From CAZLFQ01 sp964625465 (GTDB taxonomy: Bacteria > Pseudomonadota > Alphaproteobacteria > Rickettsiales > Midichloriaceae): DNA of 42,522 bases. Positions 1 through 9,920 of the stretch are shown in pieces. Each line of letters begins with the position of its first letter. The stretch's first letter is position 1. The stretch spans positions 1-42,522 of the forward strand of contig CAZVFD010000011.1 of NCBI GenBank assembly GCA_964625465.1. Direction: 5' to 3'. The translations under genes were made by a program, and so were the position numbers. The notes under the pieces were generated by a model, which saw only the letters and a list, made by a program, of their open reading frames with translations, did no database searches and was not told where the DNA came from.

Positions 1-128
1 TAGGCTGTTGCGCAAAAAAAACAGAATGTAATACAGTAAAAAACTGCTATCAATTTCTTTAAAATAGGATCCACGCTAAAGCCAATCTAATTATTTCTAG
101 CAGATTTTAACATATTATAGGAAAAAGA

Positions 129-593
129 CTATAAAAACTGCTGAACATTATATTCGTTGTTTTGCATAACGTATTGTATGGCAGTTTTCTTTTCGGTATC
201 AATAAATAGAGGGGCTCTAACGTTTACAGTGATCCTTTTTCTTCCATCTTCATCTTCTTTTGTGGCAGCTATTAGCACCATAGAAGCATCTTCTTGCAAG
301 ATGCCAATTTGCTTAAAAGCTTCGTCAAGATCAGCTTGTTGAATGAGTTGCTGGTTTTCTAAATCAACAGGTAATACCATAAAGACAAGTTCATCGGTTT
401 GCGCAGACTGAAGTAGTAAAAACTGTTTGAATTTCTCTACAGGGCAGGGAGTTAGGTAGAAATCTTTAAATGAATTCATCCCTAACAGACCAAGCGGAAG
501 ATGTATGGTTTTATCTAGGTCAACACTAACTTCCCCAAATTTGTTAGAGATAACTTTTGTTTGTAGCGAGGTTTGTTCTTTTAATTTACGCAT
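129..593 (-). CDS. fliW: Flagellar assembly factor FliW
   Basis: A 154-residue cytoplasmic protein. The FliW pattern is visible: an F-G-E-V-x-V-D strand near residue 20, the I-x-L-P-x-G-L-L-G-M turn near residue 35, an L-L-Q-S-A segment near residue 61 and a V-L-P-V-D strand near residue 74. In the characterised family FliW binds flagellin and antagonises the translational repressor CsrA, so filament synthesis is tied to export. Only 8 bases separate it from flgL upstream, so it is the last gene of the flgI-to-fliW run. The flagellin gene is not in this window. Confidence 0.9.
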   Translation of the reverse strand: MRKLKEQTSLQTKVISNKFGEVSVDLDKTIHLPLGLLGMNSFKDFYLTPCPVEKFKQFLLLQSAQTDELVFMVLPVDLENQQLIQQADLDEAFKQIGILQEDASMVLIAATKEDEDGRKRITVNVRAPLFIDTEKKTAIQYVMQNNEYNVQQFL

Positions 594-601
594 GGTAATC
601 C

Positions 602-1522
602 CTATTTTATATAATCAGCAAGTGAGGTTGAATTAATTCTTACAAGAAGCATATAGGCCGCTTGAATTTGAGTTTGTATAGACATTAACTCGGCTGCGGC
701 CATTGGCAAGTCAGTATTTTCGATTTTTCCAACTGTTTCATGGAGAGTATTAACATATGCTTCAGCGTCTTTGAGCTCAGATTCTATTTTCTTTGAATGA
801 CTGCCAATTCTTGAAATCATATTAGACAGTTCGGTATCTGCTTCATCAGACCAAGTAGCGGCTTGAGTATACTTTGTAGGATCGTTATTAAGTTTCCCGT
901 CGATTAATTGGTGAAGACTTGCAATCATTTTCTGGAAAGTTGGGTTATTAGCAGTAATTCCATACTCAATTAAATGCTCCTCAGAAATCTGAGAGCTAAC
1001 AATTGTGTTATCACCCTTGTAATAATTAGCTGTTGGAGTGTTTATAGCTACGTTCGAAACTTTAGTTATGTCACCAACTGGAACAACGTCGTATCTTGAA
1101 CCTGCAAACAGAGATTGTCCGTTGAACCTTGCAGATAGATGATGCTTTATTGCGCTAAGATGATTCTGGGCAAGCACTACTGTATCTGACCTATTCCCCG
1201 ATCCAGGATCTCTAGTTTGTTGAATTAACAATTTAACCTGTGAAGCAATTTCTTTTAGAGAGGTTACAGATCCTTCTATAGCTTGCATTTTATGGTTTAG
1301 GAGCTGATTATTCTTAGCGCGTGCAGTAATTGTTTCTAATGAGTTTCGCAAGTCTAAATAATTTTCAATTGGAGTTTGATCTTTTAAACCTTTGAAATCA
1401 TCAGACTGTTTGGTGCTAGTAATCTGTTTGGTTATTCTCGCGAGTTCTCCTTGAGAAGACTGCATGCTGTTTCGCACTTGTTGTTGCGAAGTCATGGTTG
1501 ATATTCTAATTCCAATAGACAT
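602..1522 (-). CDS. flgL: Flagellar hook-filament junction protein FlgL
   Basis: A 306-residue flagellin-family protein. The N-terminal helix (R-I-S-T-M-T near residue 6) and a C-terminal helix rich in I-Q-T-Q-I-Q form the D0/D1 coiled coil typical of the family, and the middle is variable. FlgL joins the FlgK layer to the filament outside the cell. The gene starts 7 bases after flgK ends. It could in principle be a flagellin, but the order flgK-flgL-fliW and the length favour FlgL. Confidence 0.87.
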   Translation of the reverse strand: MSIGIRISTMTSQQQVRNSMQSSQGELARITKQITSTKQSDDFKGLKDQTPIENYLDLRNSLETITARAKNNQLLNHKMQAIEGSVTSLKEIASQVKLLIQQTRDPGSGNRSDTVVLAQNHLSAIKHHLSARFNGQSLFAGSRYDVVPVGDITKVSNVAINTPTANYYKGDNTIVSSQISEEHLIEYGITANNPTFQKMIASLHQLIDGKLNNDPTKYTQAATWSDEADTELSNMISRIGSHSKKIESELKDAEAYVNTLHETVGKIENTDLPMAAAELMSIQTQIQAAYMLLVRINSTSLADYIK

Positions 1523-1529
1523 AAAAACC

Positions 1530-3938
1530 TCAATTAAAAATGCTCATCAGTATTTGATCTAATTCTCTTGCTACGTTAATAACCCGAGCGTTAGCTACCA
1601 TGTTCTGTTGATTAATCATCATGTTAGCTAATTCTTCATTTATATTCACACCTTTTAAATCTTGGATTTTCTCTTTTATAGAGTTGTGCATCAAGTTTGC
1701 TTGATGTTGGCTTGTTTCATATTTAGCCAGTGTAGCAGTATTAAATCCAATTATTTCTGCTGCATAGTGTTGCATGGAAACCGTAGTTGCTGGAAGCGTA
1801 CCAGATGCTGCGAAGAAAATAGACTTCTCACTTAAGCCATTAAGCAAGGAAATATTTCTTATATCGCCAGTTGACACTTCGAAGGTGCTCAAAATATTCG
1901 CAGGGTTTGCTTGGTCAACTTGTCTTTGCAATTTTCCTATGGAGAGCTTATTTGAATCGCTTTTGATATCACTTCTTAAATCAAGGTAGTAAGCGGCATT
2001 TTTTGTGTTGCCAAAATTTTCTGGTGCATCCTTGCTGACAAACAAGTCATTTAATCCTAAGTAATAGGAAAAGCTATTTTTTGTGCCAACTATATTCGCA
2101 GCTGCATTGCCAAGTTGTTGACTGTTCATATTATCAATCGCAATATGATAGTCCCCACCCAAAGTTGTTAGCTGAAGCAAACCTTTATCTATAGAAGTGT
2201 CAATAGCAAGTGAACCTGCTGTATTAAACATCTGCGCACTCAAGAGTGGAGTTGTATAAACAGGATTTGAAATTGCCCCTTGGTTGTCTGCTGTATTAAC
2301 CGAGAACCTGTGATTTTTCAATCCATTGAAATGGTTGCTTGCAGGGTTGTTAATTACAAAAGTCATTTGAGAGTCAAAATTTGATGTTCCGTCATTTACT
2401 CTAACATCTAAAGTGATAGTAAAAGGATAATTAACTGCTGCTGGAATATTTAATTTGACTGATGGACCAGTTGTTCCTGTTCTTTCGGTTGTGGCGGCTG
2501 CTATGGTATGCGCGGTGTTTACGTATGAATTCAAAATATTGTTTCCAAGCTGGTCAACGGCAGTTGCGTTCATAATTTGTGCAGTTGCAGATTTTCCAGA
2601 AAGATTTTGTAACTCTAAGTCAAAATCAAAAGTACTGCTTACTGCCATGTCTTTGTTCATTGCTACAAGCTTCACGTCGCTAATGTTGCCAAGTATGACA
2701 GAGTTATCATCTGTAATTTTTTTACCAAAGTGATAGTTTATCTCTTGTATAATACCTTCCAAATTAGCTTTGCCCACACCGTTGCCTGTATCTAATTTTG
2801 TGAAATCGAGTGTTAGCGGCGATGTACCAGGGACTTGTTTACCTTGGTTGTCTAATAGTACTATGCGAGATTGTCCAGAAAATCCGTAGTTTTGATCTCT
2901 TGCAACCAATGTGGTACCAGACATTTTGGTTGGCGAAAAATTGCTCGCTCCTTCGTTGTGAATTTTATTGAATTCTTCTTTTATGCCTTTCGCCAAAGTA
3001 TCTAACTGTGATAATGCCTTGGGAATTTCTTTGTCTCTTAAGAAAGTTAGCGCCCCTAATTTACCTGATCTGATATTTGATTCTATTTCACTGCTTTTTC
3101 CACCTTCAACAATTACTCGGTTGAAATTTTGATCAACTTTATCGCTACTATAGTAACTAACTACAATCGGTTGTAATTCTTTGTCATTAAGTAAGTCTGT
3201 TAAATTTGATTGCGGCGTATATTTGAGGAAGAATGGTGATTCACCCACTATAGTTATTCCCTGAGAAGCCAACACTTTTGGCACTCCAGCAGAATCATAA
3301 TACTTTGTAACCTCAAGAAATTCAGAGATTTTCTCCATGCTGTTTCTAAAGCCATCCTCGATGTTAACACGTTCCATAGTACCTCTTGGGAAGGCGGGCA
3401 TGCTATTACTTTGTTTATAAGCAGATTCCAGATAGCCGTTTAGAGTATTGATAGACTTGGCAACTTCTTTATCAATTTCAAATCTAAACTCCTCGAATCG
3501 TTTAGCGGTAGCTGAAATTTTTGATGTTAAATCCTGTAAAGATTGTACAGCAAGTAGTTTGTGTGAAGAAGAGGTTGGAGTTTCCGAAAGGTTTTTTAAC
3601 GCGATTTGAGTTTTGGTAATTAGTGAATCAATACTGTCTCCTTGACCAGGATGACCTAATTCACCATGCATCTTTTCTAGATAACTTTTTATTTCTGTTT
3701 CGTACCTATCGCTCGAAATTTTGCTGTATAGTGTATCTTGGAGAATCTCATCTACGTTTGAAACTATGTTTTGGATGTCGACACCGCCAACTTCGCCATT
3801 AATTATGCGAGTTTCTTTTTCAACGGTAAGTCTTGTATAGCCTTCTACCCCTACGTTAGCAATATTATGCGAATTGAAACCAATCTCTTTGCGACTTACA
3901 TTCATCGCTCCAAGAGCAACCGAATACACATCAGCCAT
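1530..3938 (-). CDS. flgK: Flagellar hook-associated protein FlgK
   Basis: 802 residues. The N-terminus carries the rod/hook signature: A-L-G-A-M-N-V, then N-S-H-N-I-A-N near residue 23 and G-Y-T-R-L. The C-terminus ends in the matching FlgK helix (G-V-N-I-N-E-E-L-A-N-M-M near residue 762). FlgK caps the hook and supports FlgL and the filament. The central domain is longer than in enteric FlgK (about 550 residues), as in several alphaproteobacteria. The preceding chaperone-like gene ends 30 bases upstream. Confidence 0.93.
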   Translation of the reverse strand: MADVYSVALGAMNVSRKEIGFNSHNIANVGVEGYTRLTVEKETRIINGEVGGVDIQNIVSNVDEILQDTLYSKISSDRYETEIKSYLEKMHGELGHPGQGDSIDSLITKTQIALKNLSETPTSSSHKLLAVQSLQDLTSKISATAKRFEEFRFEIDKEVAKSINTLNGYLESAYKQSNSMPAFPRGTMERVNIEDGFRNSMEKISEFLEVTKYYDSAGVPKVLASQGITIVGESPFFLKYTPQSNLTDLLNDKELQPIVVSYYSSDKVDQNFNRVIVEGGKSSEIESNIRSGKLGALTFLRDKEIPKALSQLDTLAKGIKEEFNKIHNEGASNFSPTKMSGTTLVARDQNYGFSGQSRIVLLDNQGKQVPGTSPLTLDFTKLDTGNGVGKANLEGIIQEINYHFGKKITDDNSVILGNISDVKLVAMNKDMAVSSTFDFDLELQNLSGKSATAQIMNATAVDQLGNNILNSYVNTAHTIAAATTERTGTTGPSVKLNIPAAVNYPFTITLDVRVNDGTSNFDSQMTFVINNPASNHFNGLKNHRFSVNTADNQGAISNPVYTTPLLSAQMFNTAGSLAIDTSIDKGLLQLTTLGGDYHIAIDNMNSQQLGNAAANIVGTKNSFSYYLGLNDLFVSKDAPENFGNTKNAAYYLDLRSDIKSDSNKLSIGKLQRQVDQANPANILSTFEVSTGDIRNISLLNGLSEKSIFFAASGTLPATTVSMQHYAAEIIGFNTATLAKYETSQHQANLMHNSIKEKIQDLKGVNINEELANMMINQQNMVANARVINVARELDQILMSIFN

Positions 3939-3968
3939 AACTACCTACTCACAAGGCTTTCGCCAAGA

Positions 3969-4424
3969 TTAAACTTGTTCATTTAATGTCAGTGAAGCTG
4001 GGGTCTTTAATTTTGAGTTCTTAGGTCGTTTGCCGTGTTTATCATAGGTTTTCATCGGCGTGCTTGCATTCTCTACTGCTGCAATAACCAACTTAATCAA
4101 CTCATCATTAAAGTACTTCGCTTTCATCAACTCTGAATTATTCAGAGTTACTGCTTCTTGCAATTCTTGTGCCACATTTTGTAGTAAGCTTTTTTGTTGC
4201 TCAGATAACCCCTTTGCAATCTCTGGGTTTTTGCTTAAAACATCCTTCATCGTTTCTACAAACTGAATTAGGTTAGTTTTATAAGTGAAGTTCTCAGATA
4301 TTTTCTTCATGTTATTTGATTTAATATCTTCAACTTCAGCGAGTAGATGGTTAGTCAAATCTTTTACAGATTGAACGACAATCTCAAAATTAAAAAGGTG
4401 AATGGTGCTGCTTGCTACGCTCAT
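3969..4424 (-). CDS. FlgN-like flagellar export chaperone (tentative)
   Basis: A 151-residue, mostly helical protein with no signal peptide or membrane segment and a basic, proline-containing tail (residues 125-145). FlgN chaperones have this size and character, are encoded beside flgK and deliver FlgK and FlgL to the export apparatus. It sits between flgJ (start overlapping its stop by one base, TAATG) and flgK. The assignment rests on position, length and helicity, because FlgN proteins diverge strongly and I see no diagnostic motif. Confidence 0.6.
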   Translation of the reverse strand: MSVASSTIHLFNFEIVVQSVKDLTNHLLAEVEDIKSNNMKKISENFTYKTNLIQFVETMKDVLSKNPEIAKGLSEQQKSLLQNVAQELQEAVTLNNSELMKAKYFNDELIKLVIAAVENASTPMKTYDKHGKRPKNSKLKTPASLTLNEQV

Positions 4425-4831
4425 TATCTTTGCCTCTTAATGTCTTTAGTAAGGGATTTTGCGATCCCAAGTCCTCCATTTTCAGCAACTATTTTGCCAT
4501 ATTCTGTAAGTAATAAATCTTTGTAAATATTTTCGGTAGCTTGGTTTTGAAATAATGGGTCTATTTTTACATCGGCATACATCTGTTGAAGCATTTTAGT
4601 TACTGCAACAGCTTCGTATTCTTTGGCAATTTTCTCTACTTCAGCGTCGGAGCTCATTTGTTTGCGCGCGCTTTCAACTTGCTGTCTATAAAGAGAGTCT
4701 CTTGATTGATTTACTTCAAGAGCGAAAGAAATAGTTGGAGAGAGAAAAAACGGAGCTAACAATATAGCTATCAAAAATGACGTTAAGCTAAAAAAAGATA
4801 CTAAAGAACTTAATGGCTCGCGTTTCATCAT
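4424..4831 (-). CDS. flgJ: FlgJ-type rod-binding protein, single domain
   Basis: 135 residues. Residues 60-135 match the rod-binding domain of FlgJ: E-K-I-A-K-E-Y-E-A-V, then M-L-Q-Q-M-Y and Y-G-K-I-V-A-E-N-G-G-L-G-I-A. The C-terminal muramidase half of enteric FlgJ is absent, as is usual in alphaproteobacteria. Residues 11-36 form a strong hydrophobic stretch ending in F-A-L, which looks like a Sec signal peptide or anchor. That is unusual for FlgJ, which is normally exported through the flagellar apparatus. There is no later Met before residue 58, so the stretch cannot be removed by choosing another start. It overlaps flgI by 4 bases (ATGA). Confidence 0.85.
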   Translation of the reverse strand: MMKREPLSSLVSFFSLTSFLIAILLAPFFLSPTISFALEVNQSRDSLYRQQVESARKQMSSDAEVEKIAKEYEAVAVTKMLQQMYADVKIDPLFQNQATENIYKDLLLTEYGKIVAENGGLGIAKSLTKDIKRQR

Positions 4832-5895
4832 CTTGTCTCTATTTCAGCTTGTAGTGCACCAGATTGTTTAATGGACTTCAATATTGCAACTAGATCTTTG
4901 GGTTTGACACCTAACATATTCAGACCTTGAACAAGGTCGCTAAGTTTTGTTGTTTCTTTCAGTATGGCTATCTCTTCACCAGGCTTTGAAGCTTGAGGTT
5001 TGTTTTTGCCTAGCATACCTATGTTGAATAAAAACTCCTTATCTTCGCTTACCTTTACTACAAGGTTGCCTTGGGCAATGGCGACGTTACTGACTTTAAC
5101 ATTCTCTCCCATTACAATAGTGCCAGTAGCCTCATCAATTACGATTTTTGCTACCATATCTGGGTAGACGGTAATATTCTCTAAATCAGCTAAAAAGCCT
5201 ATAACGTTTGTAGCGTATTTTTCTGGAACAGAAATGCTTACTGTCCCAGGATCTTGCGCTGAAGCAATTTTGTTTCTTAAGGCTGAATTAATAGCCGTTT
5301 CAATCGCTCTTGCAGTTGAGATGTCTGGGTTTTTTAATGCCAAATTTATTTTGGACATATCGTTTAAATGGAAATCAATTTCTTTCTCAATTATCGCTCC
5401 ATTTCCTACATAACCAGCTGTAGGATTGTTAGTAGCAGGTTTGCCCGTTTCATCTGCTGGCTTAGTGCCAATACTTATTTGGCCTTGCGCTAGAGCATAT
5501 ACTTCGCCGTCTGCACCGAGTAGTGGAGTGGCGAGTAGTGTGCCGCCTTTCAGGCTTTTGGCATCACCAATCGTGCTTACATCTACGGATATTTTGCTGC
5601 CAGTTCTTGCAAACGGAGGGAGTGTAGCTGTGATTGTAACCGCTGCAACGTTTTTAGTTTTTAGGTTAGCTCCTCTGGTGTTTATACCAAGTTTTTCTAA
5701 GAAATCTGTCAGTCCTTTTTCTGTAAACACAGAGTTTTTTAAATTATCGCCTGTGCCATTAAGTCCTACTACTAGGCCATAACCAACTAACATATTTTCT
5801 CTGACGCCTTCAAAATAAACAATATCTTTGATCCTAGACTCTGAATGGGCTAGGATTGGCATTAAAAATAATGATACTACTAATAGAAAACGCAT
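4828..5895 (-). CDS. flgI: Flagellar P-ring protein FlgI
   Basis: 355 residues. A Sec signal peptide covers roughly residues 1-18. The mature protein opens with the FlgI signature R-I-K-D-I-V-Y-F-E-G-V-R-E-N, then L-V-G-Y-G-L-V-V-G-L-N-G-T-G-D, and later contains V-A-A-V-T-I-T-A-T-L-P-P-F-A. The C-terminus has the family pattern L-V-Q-G-L-N-x-L-G-V-K-P-K-D-L. FlgI polymerises in the periplasm as the P ring around the distal rod. It is the first gene of the minus-strand flagellar run, with flgA and flgH encoded 14 kb away. Confidence 0.96.
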   Translation of the reverse strand: MRFLLVVSLFLMPILAHSESRIKDIVYFEGVRENMLVGYGLVVGLNGTGDNLKNSVFTEKGLTDFLEKLGINTRGANLKTKNVAAVTITATLPPFARTGSKISVDVSTIGDAKSLKGGTLLATPLLGADGEVYALAQGQISIGTKPADETGKPATNNPTAGYVGNGAIIEKEIDFHLNDMSKINLALKNPDISTARAIETAINSALRNKIASAQDPGTVSISVPEKYATNVIGFLADLENITVYPDMVAKIVIDEATGTIVMGENVKVSNVAIAQGNLVVKVSEDKEFLFNIGMLGKNKPQASKPGEEIAILKETTKLSDLVQGLNMLGVKPKDLVAILKSIKQSGALQAEIETR

Positions 5896-5982
5896 GGCTT
5901 TAAAATTTGTTACTAAATTAATTAACCACTTAAAAGTATGCTAAGCAATTAAAATATATGAATATGCTCTTCAGCGAAAATC

Positions 5983-6279
5983 ATGCCAGCTAAATTTGTA
6001 AAAATAAATCTTAAGGTTATACCGCAAGCTAAGATGAATAAAGTCGAAGTACCAGTTGTGGATGATAAAGGCTTCATAAATATCAAGCTTCGTGTTACTG
6101 CGCCTGCGGTTGATGGTAAGGCGAATGAGGCGGTGATTAAGCTTTTATCAGAGCATTATAAAATAGCTAAATCCTATATAGAGATTGTAAGTGGCTGGAC
6201 ATCGAGGCAAAAGGTGGTTATTATTCATAATCTTGAGCAAAAAGACCTCATGAAGAATGCGCAATTAAATTTGATTTAG
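5983..6279 (+). CDS. DUF167 (YggU) family protein
   Basis: 98 residues. The family core is clear: I-N-L-K-V-I-P-Q-A near residue 10, the I-K-L-R-V-T-A-P-A-V-D-G-K-A-N-E-A motif at residues 34-50, and the late G-W-T-S-R-Q-K-V-V. The biochemical role of DUF167 proteins is not established. The gene diverges from flgI and ends 2 bases before the start of the large oxidoreductase, so the two are probably co-transcribed. Confidence 0.9.
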   Translation: MPAKFVKINLKVIPQAKMNKVEVPVVDDKGFINIKLRVTAPAVDGKANEAVIKLLSEHYKIAKSYIEIVSGWTSRQKVVIIHNLEQKDLMKNAQLNLI

Positions 6280-6281
6280 CA

Positions 6282-9200
6282 ATGCTGCAACTAAAACATA
6301 ATTTAGAATTTAAGGAACTATATGAAACTTCTGGGTTAAAGAAGTTAGATAGTGCCTATCTAAATTTTATTAGCGACAGGTATCCTGNNNNNNNNNNATC
6401 ACAGACTCATGCTTGCAAGAGCAGAGTTGGTTGATGGAAAAGCAGAGTCAGATTTAATAACCGATCTTGCTCCAACATTGGAATATTTTATCTCCAATCT
6501 TTTTGATATTGAGCAGCAAGCGTCTGCCCTAGCACTAAGGCACAATGAGCTAGCGAATATTTTTAAATGCAAGCGTCTATTCGTACAAAGACAAGCTGCA
6601 AAAAGCTATGATCCCGCTAATGACAGTAAAATTCCTAATATAGAAAAACAACTTGGCATAGATGTTTTAAACGAAAAGCAGTTTGCTGATGCGGTAAATT
6701 CTTGGGAGATTCAAGGCAATGCAGAGCTCCTTGATATTGCAAAAATCTATGCTGCGTGGGCTGTGAATTCCGAAGCAGGAAAACTTAGACATTCTGATGG
6801 GGTTTTATTCAAAGTTCCAAAGAAAGTTGATGTTATGAATTTGATTCATACGGACAGAAATCAGGATGGCGTCCTATACTCTAAACATACTCATAATAGA
6901 GATGGATTTAATCTAACAGATAAAGGCCATACTTTAACACAAGCTTTGGATCAGGCAAATTACTGCATTCATTGCCACAATCAATTAAAAGATTCTTGTT
7001 CAAAAGGATTAAAAGATAAGGACGGAAATTTTAAAGTAAATGAATTGAAAATTACGCAAGCTGGCTGCCCGCTTGAAGAAAAAATTTCAGAAATGAATCT
7101 GTTGAAGTCACAGGGCGTAATCATTGGTTCGCTTGCAACCGCCATAATAGATAATCCAATGCTTGCAGCAACAGGACATAGAATATGTAATGACTGCATG
7201 AAGGCTTGCATTTATCAGAAGCAAGAGCCAGTTAATATTCCGCTTGTTGAAACACAAGTTTTGAATGATGTATTAGAGCTACCATGGGGATTTGAAATAT
7301 ATAGTTTACTAACTCGTTGGAACCCACTTAATTTCAAACGTCCTTTGCCCAAAGACGACACTAGTCATAAAATTTTAGTCGCTGGTTTAGGGCCTGCTGG
7401 GTTTACTCTTTCGCATCATTTATTAAATGAGGGATATACTGTTGTTGGAATAGATGGATTAAAAATTGAACCACTTGATAGTGCTATTTCAGGTATAGAT
7501 CAGCATGGCAACAGATGCGATTTTTCGCCTATTAAAGATGTGAAAAGTTTGTATGAAGAACTTGGAAGTAGAGTTGCTGCTGGTTTTGGTGGCGTGTCCG
7601 AATACGGTATTACAGTCAGGTGGAATAAAAACTATTTAAAACTGATTAGATTGCTTTTAGAGCGCAGGAAAAGTTTCAGAATGTATGGTGGTGTACGCTT
7701 CGGCAGTAATATTACATACGAAACTGCATGGCAATTAGGGTTTGATCATATAGCCCTCGCTATGGGAGCAGGCAAGCCAAACTTACTTTCTATTCCGAAT
7801 GGTCTAGCCAAGGGTGTAAGAACCGCATCTGACTTTTTAATGGCGTTACAGCTTACTGGTGCAGCTCGAAATGATACGATTGCTAATCTACAGTTAAGAT
7901 TGCCAGTGCTTGTTGTGGGTGGGGGTTTGACTGCAATTGATACTGCCACAGAGAGTTTGGCATACTACCCAATTCAGGTTGAAAAATTCCTAACCCGCTA
8001 TGAAAAAATTGGTGAAGATTTCTTAGCAGAGCTAAACTCAGAAGAGTTAGAAGTCGCAAAAGAATTTATCGATCATGCAAAGCAGCTAAGAGCTAATCCT
8101 AATAATAAGCTGGAGTTATTACAAAAATGGGGCGGTGCAAAAGTAGTCTATCGTAGAACACTTCAAGAGGCTCCTGCATATCGTTTGAATCATGAGGAAG
8201 TTGAAAAAGCTTTTGAAGAAGGAATCGAATTTGTTGAGAATATCACTCCAACTTCCATAGAGGTAGATCAGTATGAAAGCTGCAAGACTTTAGTCCATCA
8301 AAATGGTGTAATCGCTGCTAAAACAATATTTATTGCAGCGGGCACAAATCCTAATACTGTTTTGGCTAGTGAAGATCCAGACCATTTCAAATTAGACGGT
8401 AAATATTTTCAAGTCTTAAATAACTCTGGTGAAAAAGTAAATCCAGAAAAAGTTTCCAAACCAAAAGAACCATTTGTTATTACATCTTTAGAAGGTAATA
8501 AAAGTGTTAGTTTCTTTGGTGATATGCACCCATCCTTTGTTGGAAATGTTGTAAAAGCAATGGGAAGTGCAAAACAAGGTTATCCAATTATTTCAGCGTT
8601 ACTTAGAAAAACACCTGCGCAAAACGCAGCAAATGCGCAAGAATTTTTTGCACAGTTAGATTCTCTTGTGATTGCGAAAGTTCACGAAGTAATAAGATTA
8701 GCGCCTAAAATTGTTGAGATTGTAATCTCCGCACCTTTAGCTGCCAGACAATTTGAACCTGGGCAGTTTTATAGGCTGCAAAATTATGAGGTGAACGCTC
8801 CTAGAAGCAATGATACTGTTTTTGCGATGGAAGGTTTGGCTCTAACTGGGGCATGGGTAGATAAGCAGCAAGGCAAGATTTCGACAATAATTTTAGAAAT
8901 GGGTGGCTCATCAGATATATGCAAAAATTTGAAGAAAGATGAACCTATAATTCTCATGGGACCTACTGGTATGCCAACAGAAATTCCAGAGAGAGAAACA
9001 GTAATGTTAGTCGGTGGCGGGTTGGGGAATGCTGTGTTGTTTTCTATTGGCAAAGCAATGCGCGCCAAAGGTTGCAAAGTACTGTATTTTGCTGGTTATA
9101 GAAAAGTGGAAGATAGATATAAAGTTTCAGAAATAGAAGACGCAGCAGATAATGTAATTTGGTGTTGTGATGAGTTAGAGCTTACAAAGAATCGTGCGCA

Positions 9201-9606
9201 AGATTCTTCATTCCATGGTAACATAATAAAAGCAATCGAGGCCTATGCTGCAGGAAAATTTACTACTCCTATCGAACTAAAAAATGTAGATAGAATTATT
9301 GCAATAGGCTCAGATAAAATGATGGCAGCTGTTACATATGCAAGGCACAATTCTTTAAAGTCACATTTTAAAAATACGCATGTGGCAATTGGTTCTATAA
9401 ACTCGCCTATGCAATGTATGATGAAAGAAATTTGTGGTCAGTGCATCCAAAAACATGTCGATCCAAAGACAGGTGAAGAGTCATTTGTTTACAGTTGCTT
9501 TAATCAAGATCAAGAACTTGATTCGGTAGACTTCAACCATCTGAATACAAGATTAAATCAAAATTCTTTACAGGAAAAACTCTGCAAACAGTGGATTGTA
9601 AAGTGA
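6282..9606 (+). CDS. Large GltD/PyrK-like flavin and Fe-S oxidoreductase, interrupted by an assembly gap
   Basis: A soluble protein of about 1,107 residues. I place the start at the ATG at 6282, not at the first ATG after the gap (6409), because the 35 codons before the gap and the residues after it read as one continuous N-terminus. Visible parts: cysteine clusters near 6961-7075 and 7186-7211 that resemble the Fe-S sites of GltD; a dinucleotide fold with G-L-G-P-A-G at 7387; a second one with V-V-G-G-G-L at 7912; a ferredoxin-reductase-like half from about 8665 with V-G-G-G-L-G near 9010; and terminal cysteines at 9415-9510 (C-M-M-K-E-I-C-G-Q-C and a later C) as in the 2Fe-2S site of PyrK. 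The layout resembles a fusion of the two NfnAB-type subunits. It probably moves electrons between NAD(P)H and an unknown partner; the substrate is not evident. Confidence 0.82.
6388..6397. other. Assembly gap (10 Ns)
   Basis: Ten Ns inside the oxidoreductase gene. The upstream and downstream reading frames join only if the true gap length is a multiple of three, so 10 is a placeholder or contains an indel. I do not read this as a natural frameshift. Confidence 0.98.
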
Positions 9607-9920
9607 AATATAGATGCTGAAATAAATTCAGCATGACAGGAAATGGGACGCCGTCATCCCGAATTTATCAATGCGGCGCGTGAGTTTAGGGATATAGCGC
9701 GTGCTGAATCCTTAGTTAACTTATGTTTTTGTCATCATCGGGCTTGACCCGATGATCCAACTTTAAGGCAGATCCTAGTGTCATGCACTAGGATGACAAA
9801 GATTCGGCTTAAAGGTGGCTTGACCTAGACTAAAACCATGGGCGTAAGCTAATGGAAGCTTATTTAACTTCGCTGCACTTCGTGTCGGGATCTCGTAGTT
9901 TAGATACTGAGCCAACGACC
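9607..9920. repeat. Intergenic block of palindromic repeats
   Basis: No gene is seen in this 314-base gap. It holds three short palindromes bounded by GTCAT (or its complement ATGAC) and GATC: 9613-9638, 9731-9757 and 9771-9797. The stems differ in sequence but are almost perfectly paired. An unrelated stretch at 9687-9741 recurs imperfectly at 18899-18954. The block lies between the ends of two convergent genes, where some palindromes could act as transcription barriers. Confidence 0.8.

Noticed and set aside
1..128. Terminator after fliW
   Set aside because: Only a 4-base stem with T runs is visible. I do not consider it supported.
5930..5945. Possible CtrA site before flgI
   Set aside because: Reads TTAA-N7-CTAAG, two mismatches and only 34 bases from the ATG.
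6282..6450. A frameshift or separate small gene before the oxidoreductase
   Set aside because: The frame change coincides with the run of Ns, and both sides read as one protein if the gap length is a multiple of three.
9607..9920. CRISPR array
   Set aside because: The repeats are palindromes with differing stems and irregular spacing; there are no regular spacers or cas genes.
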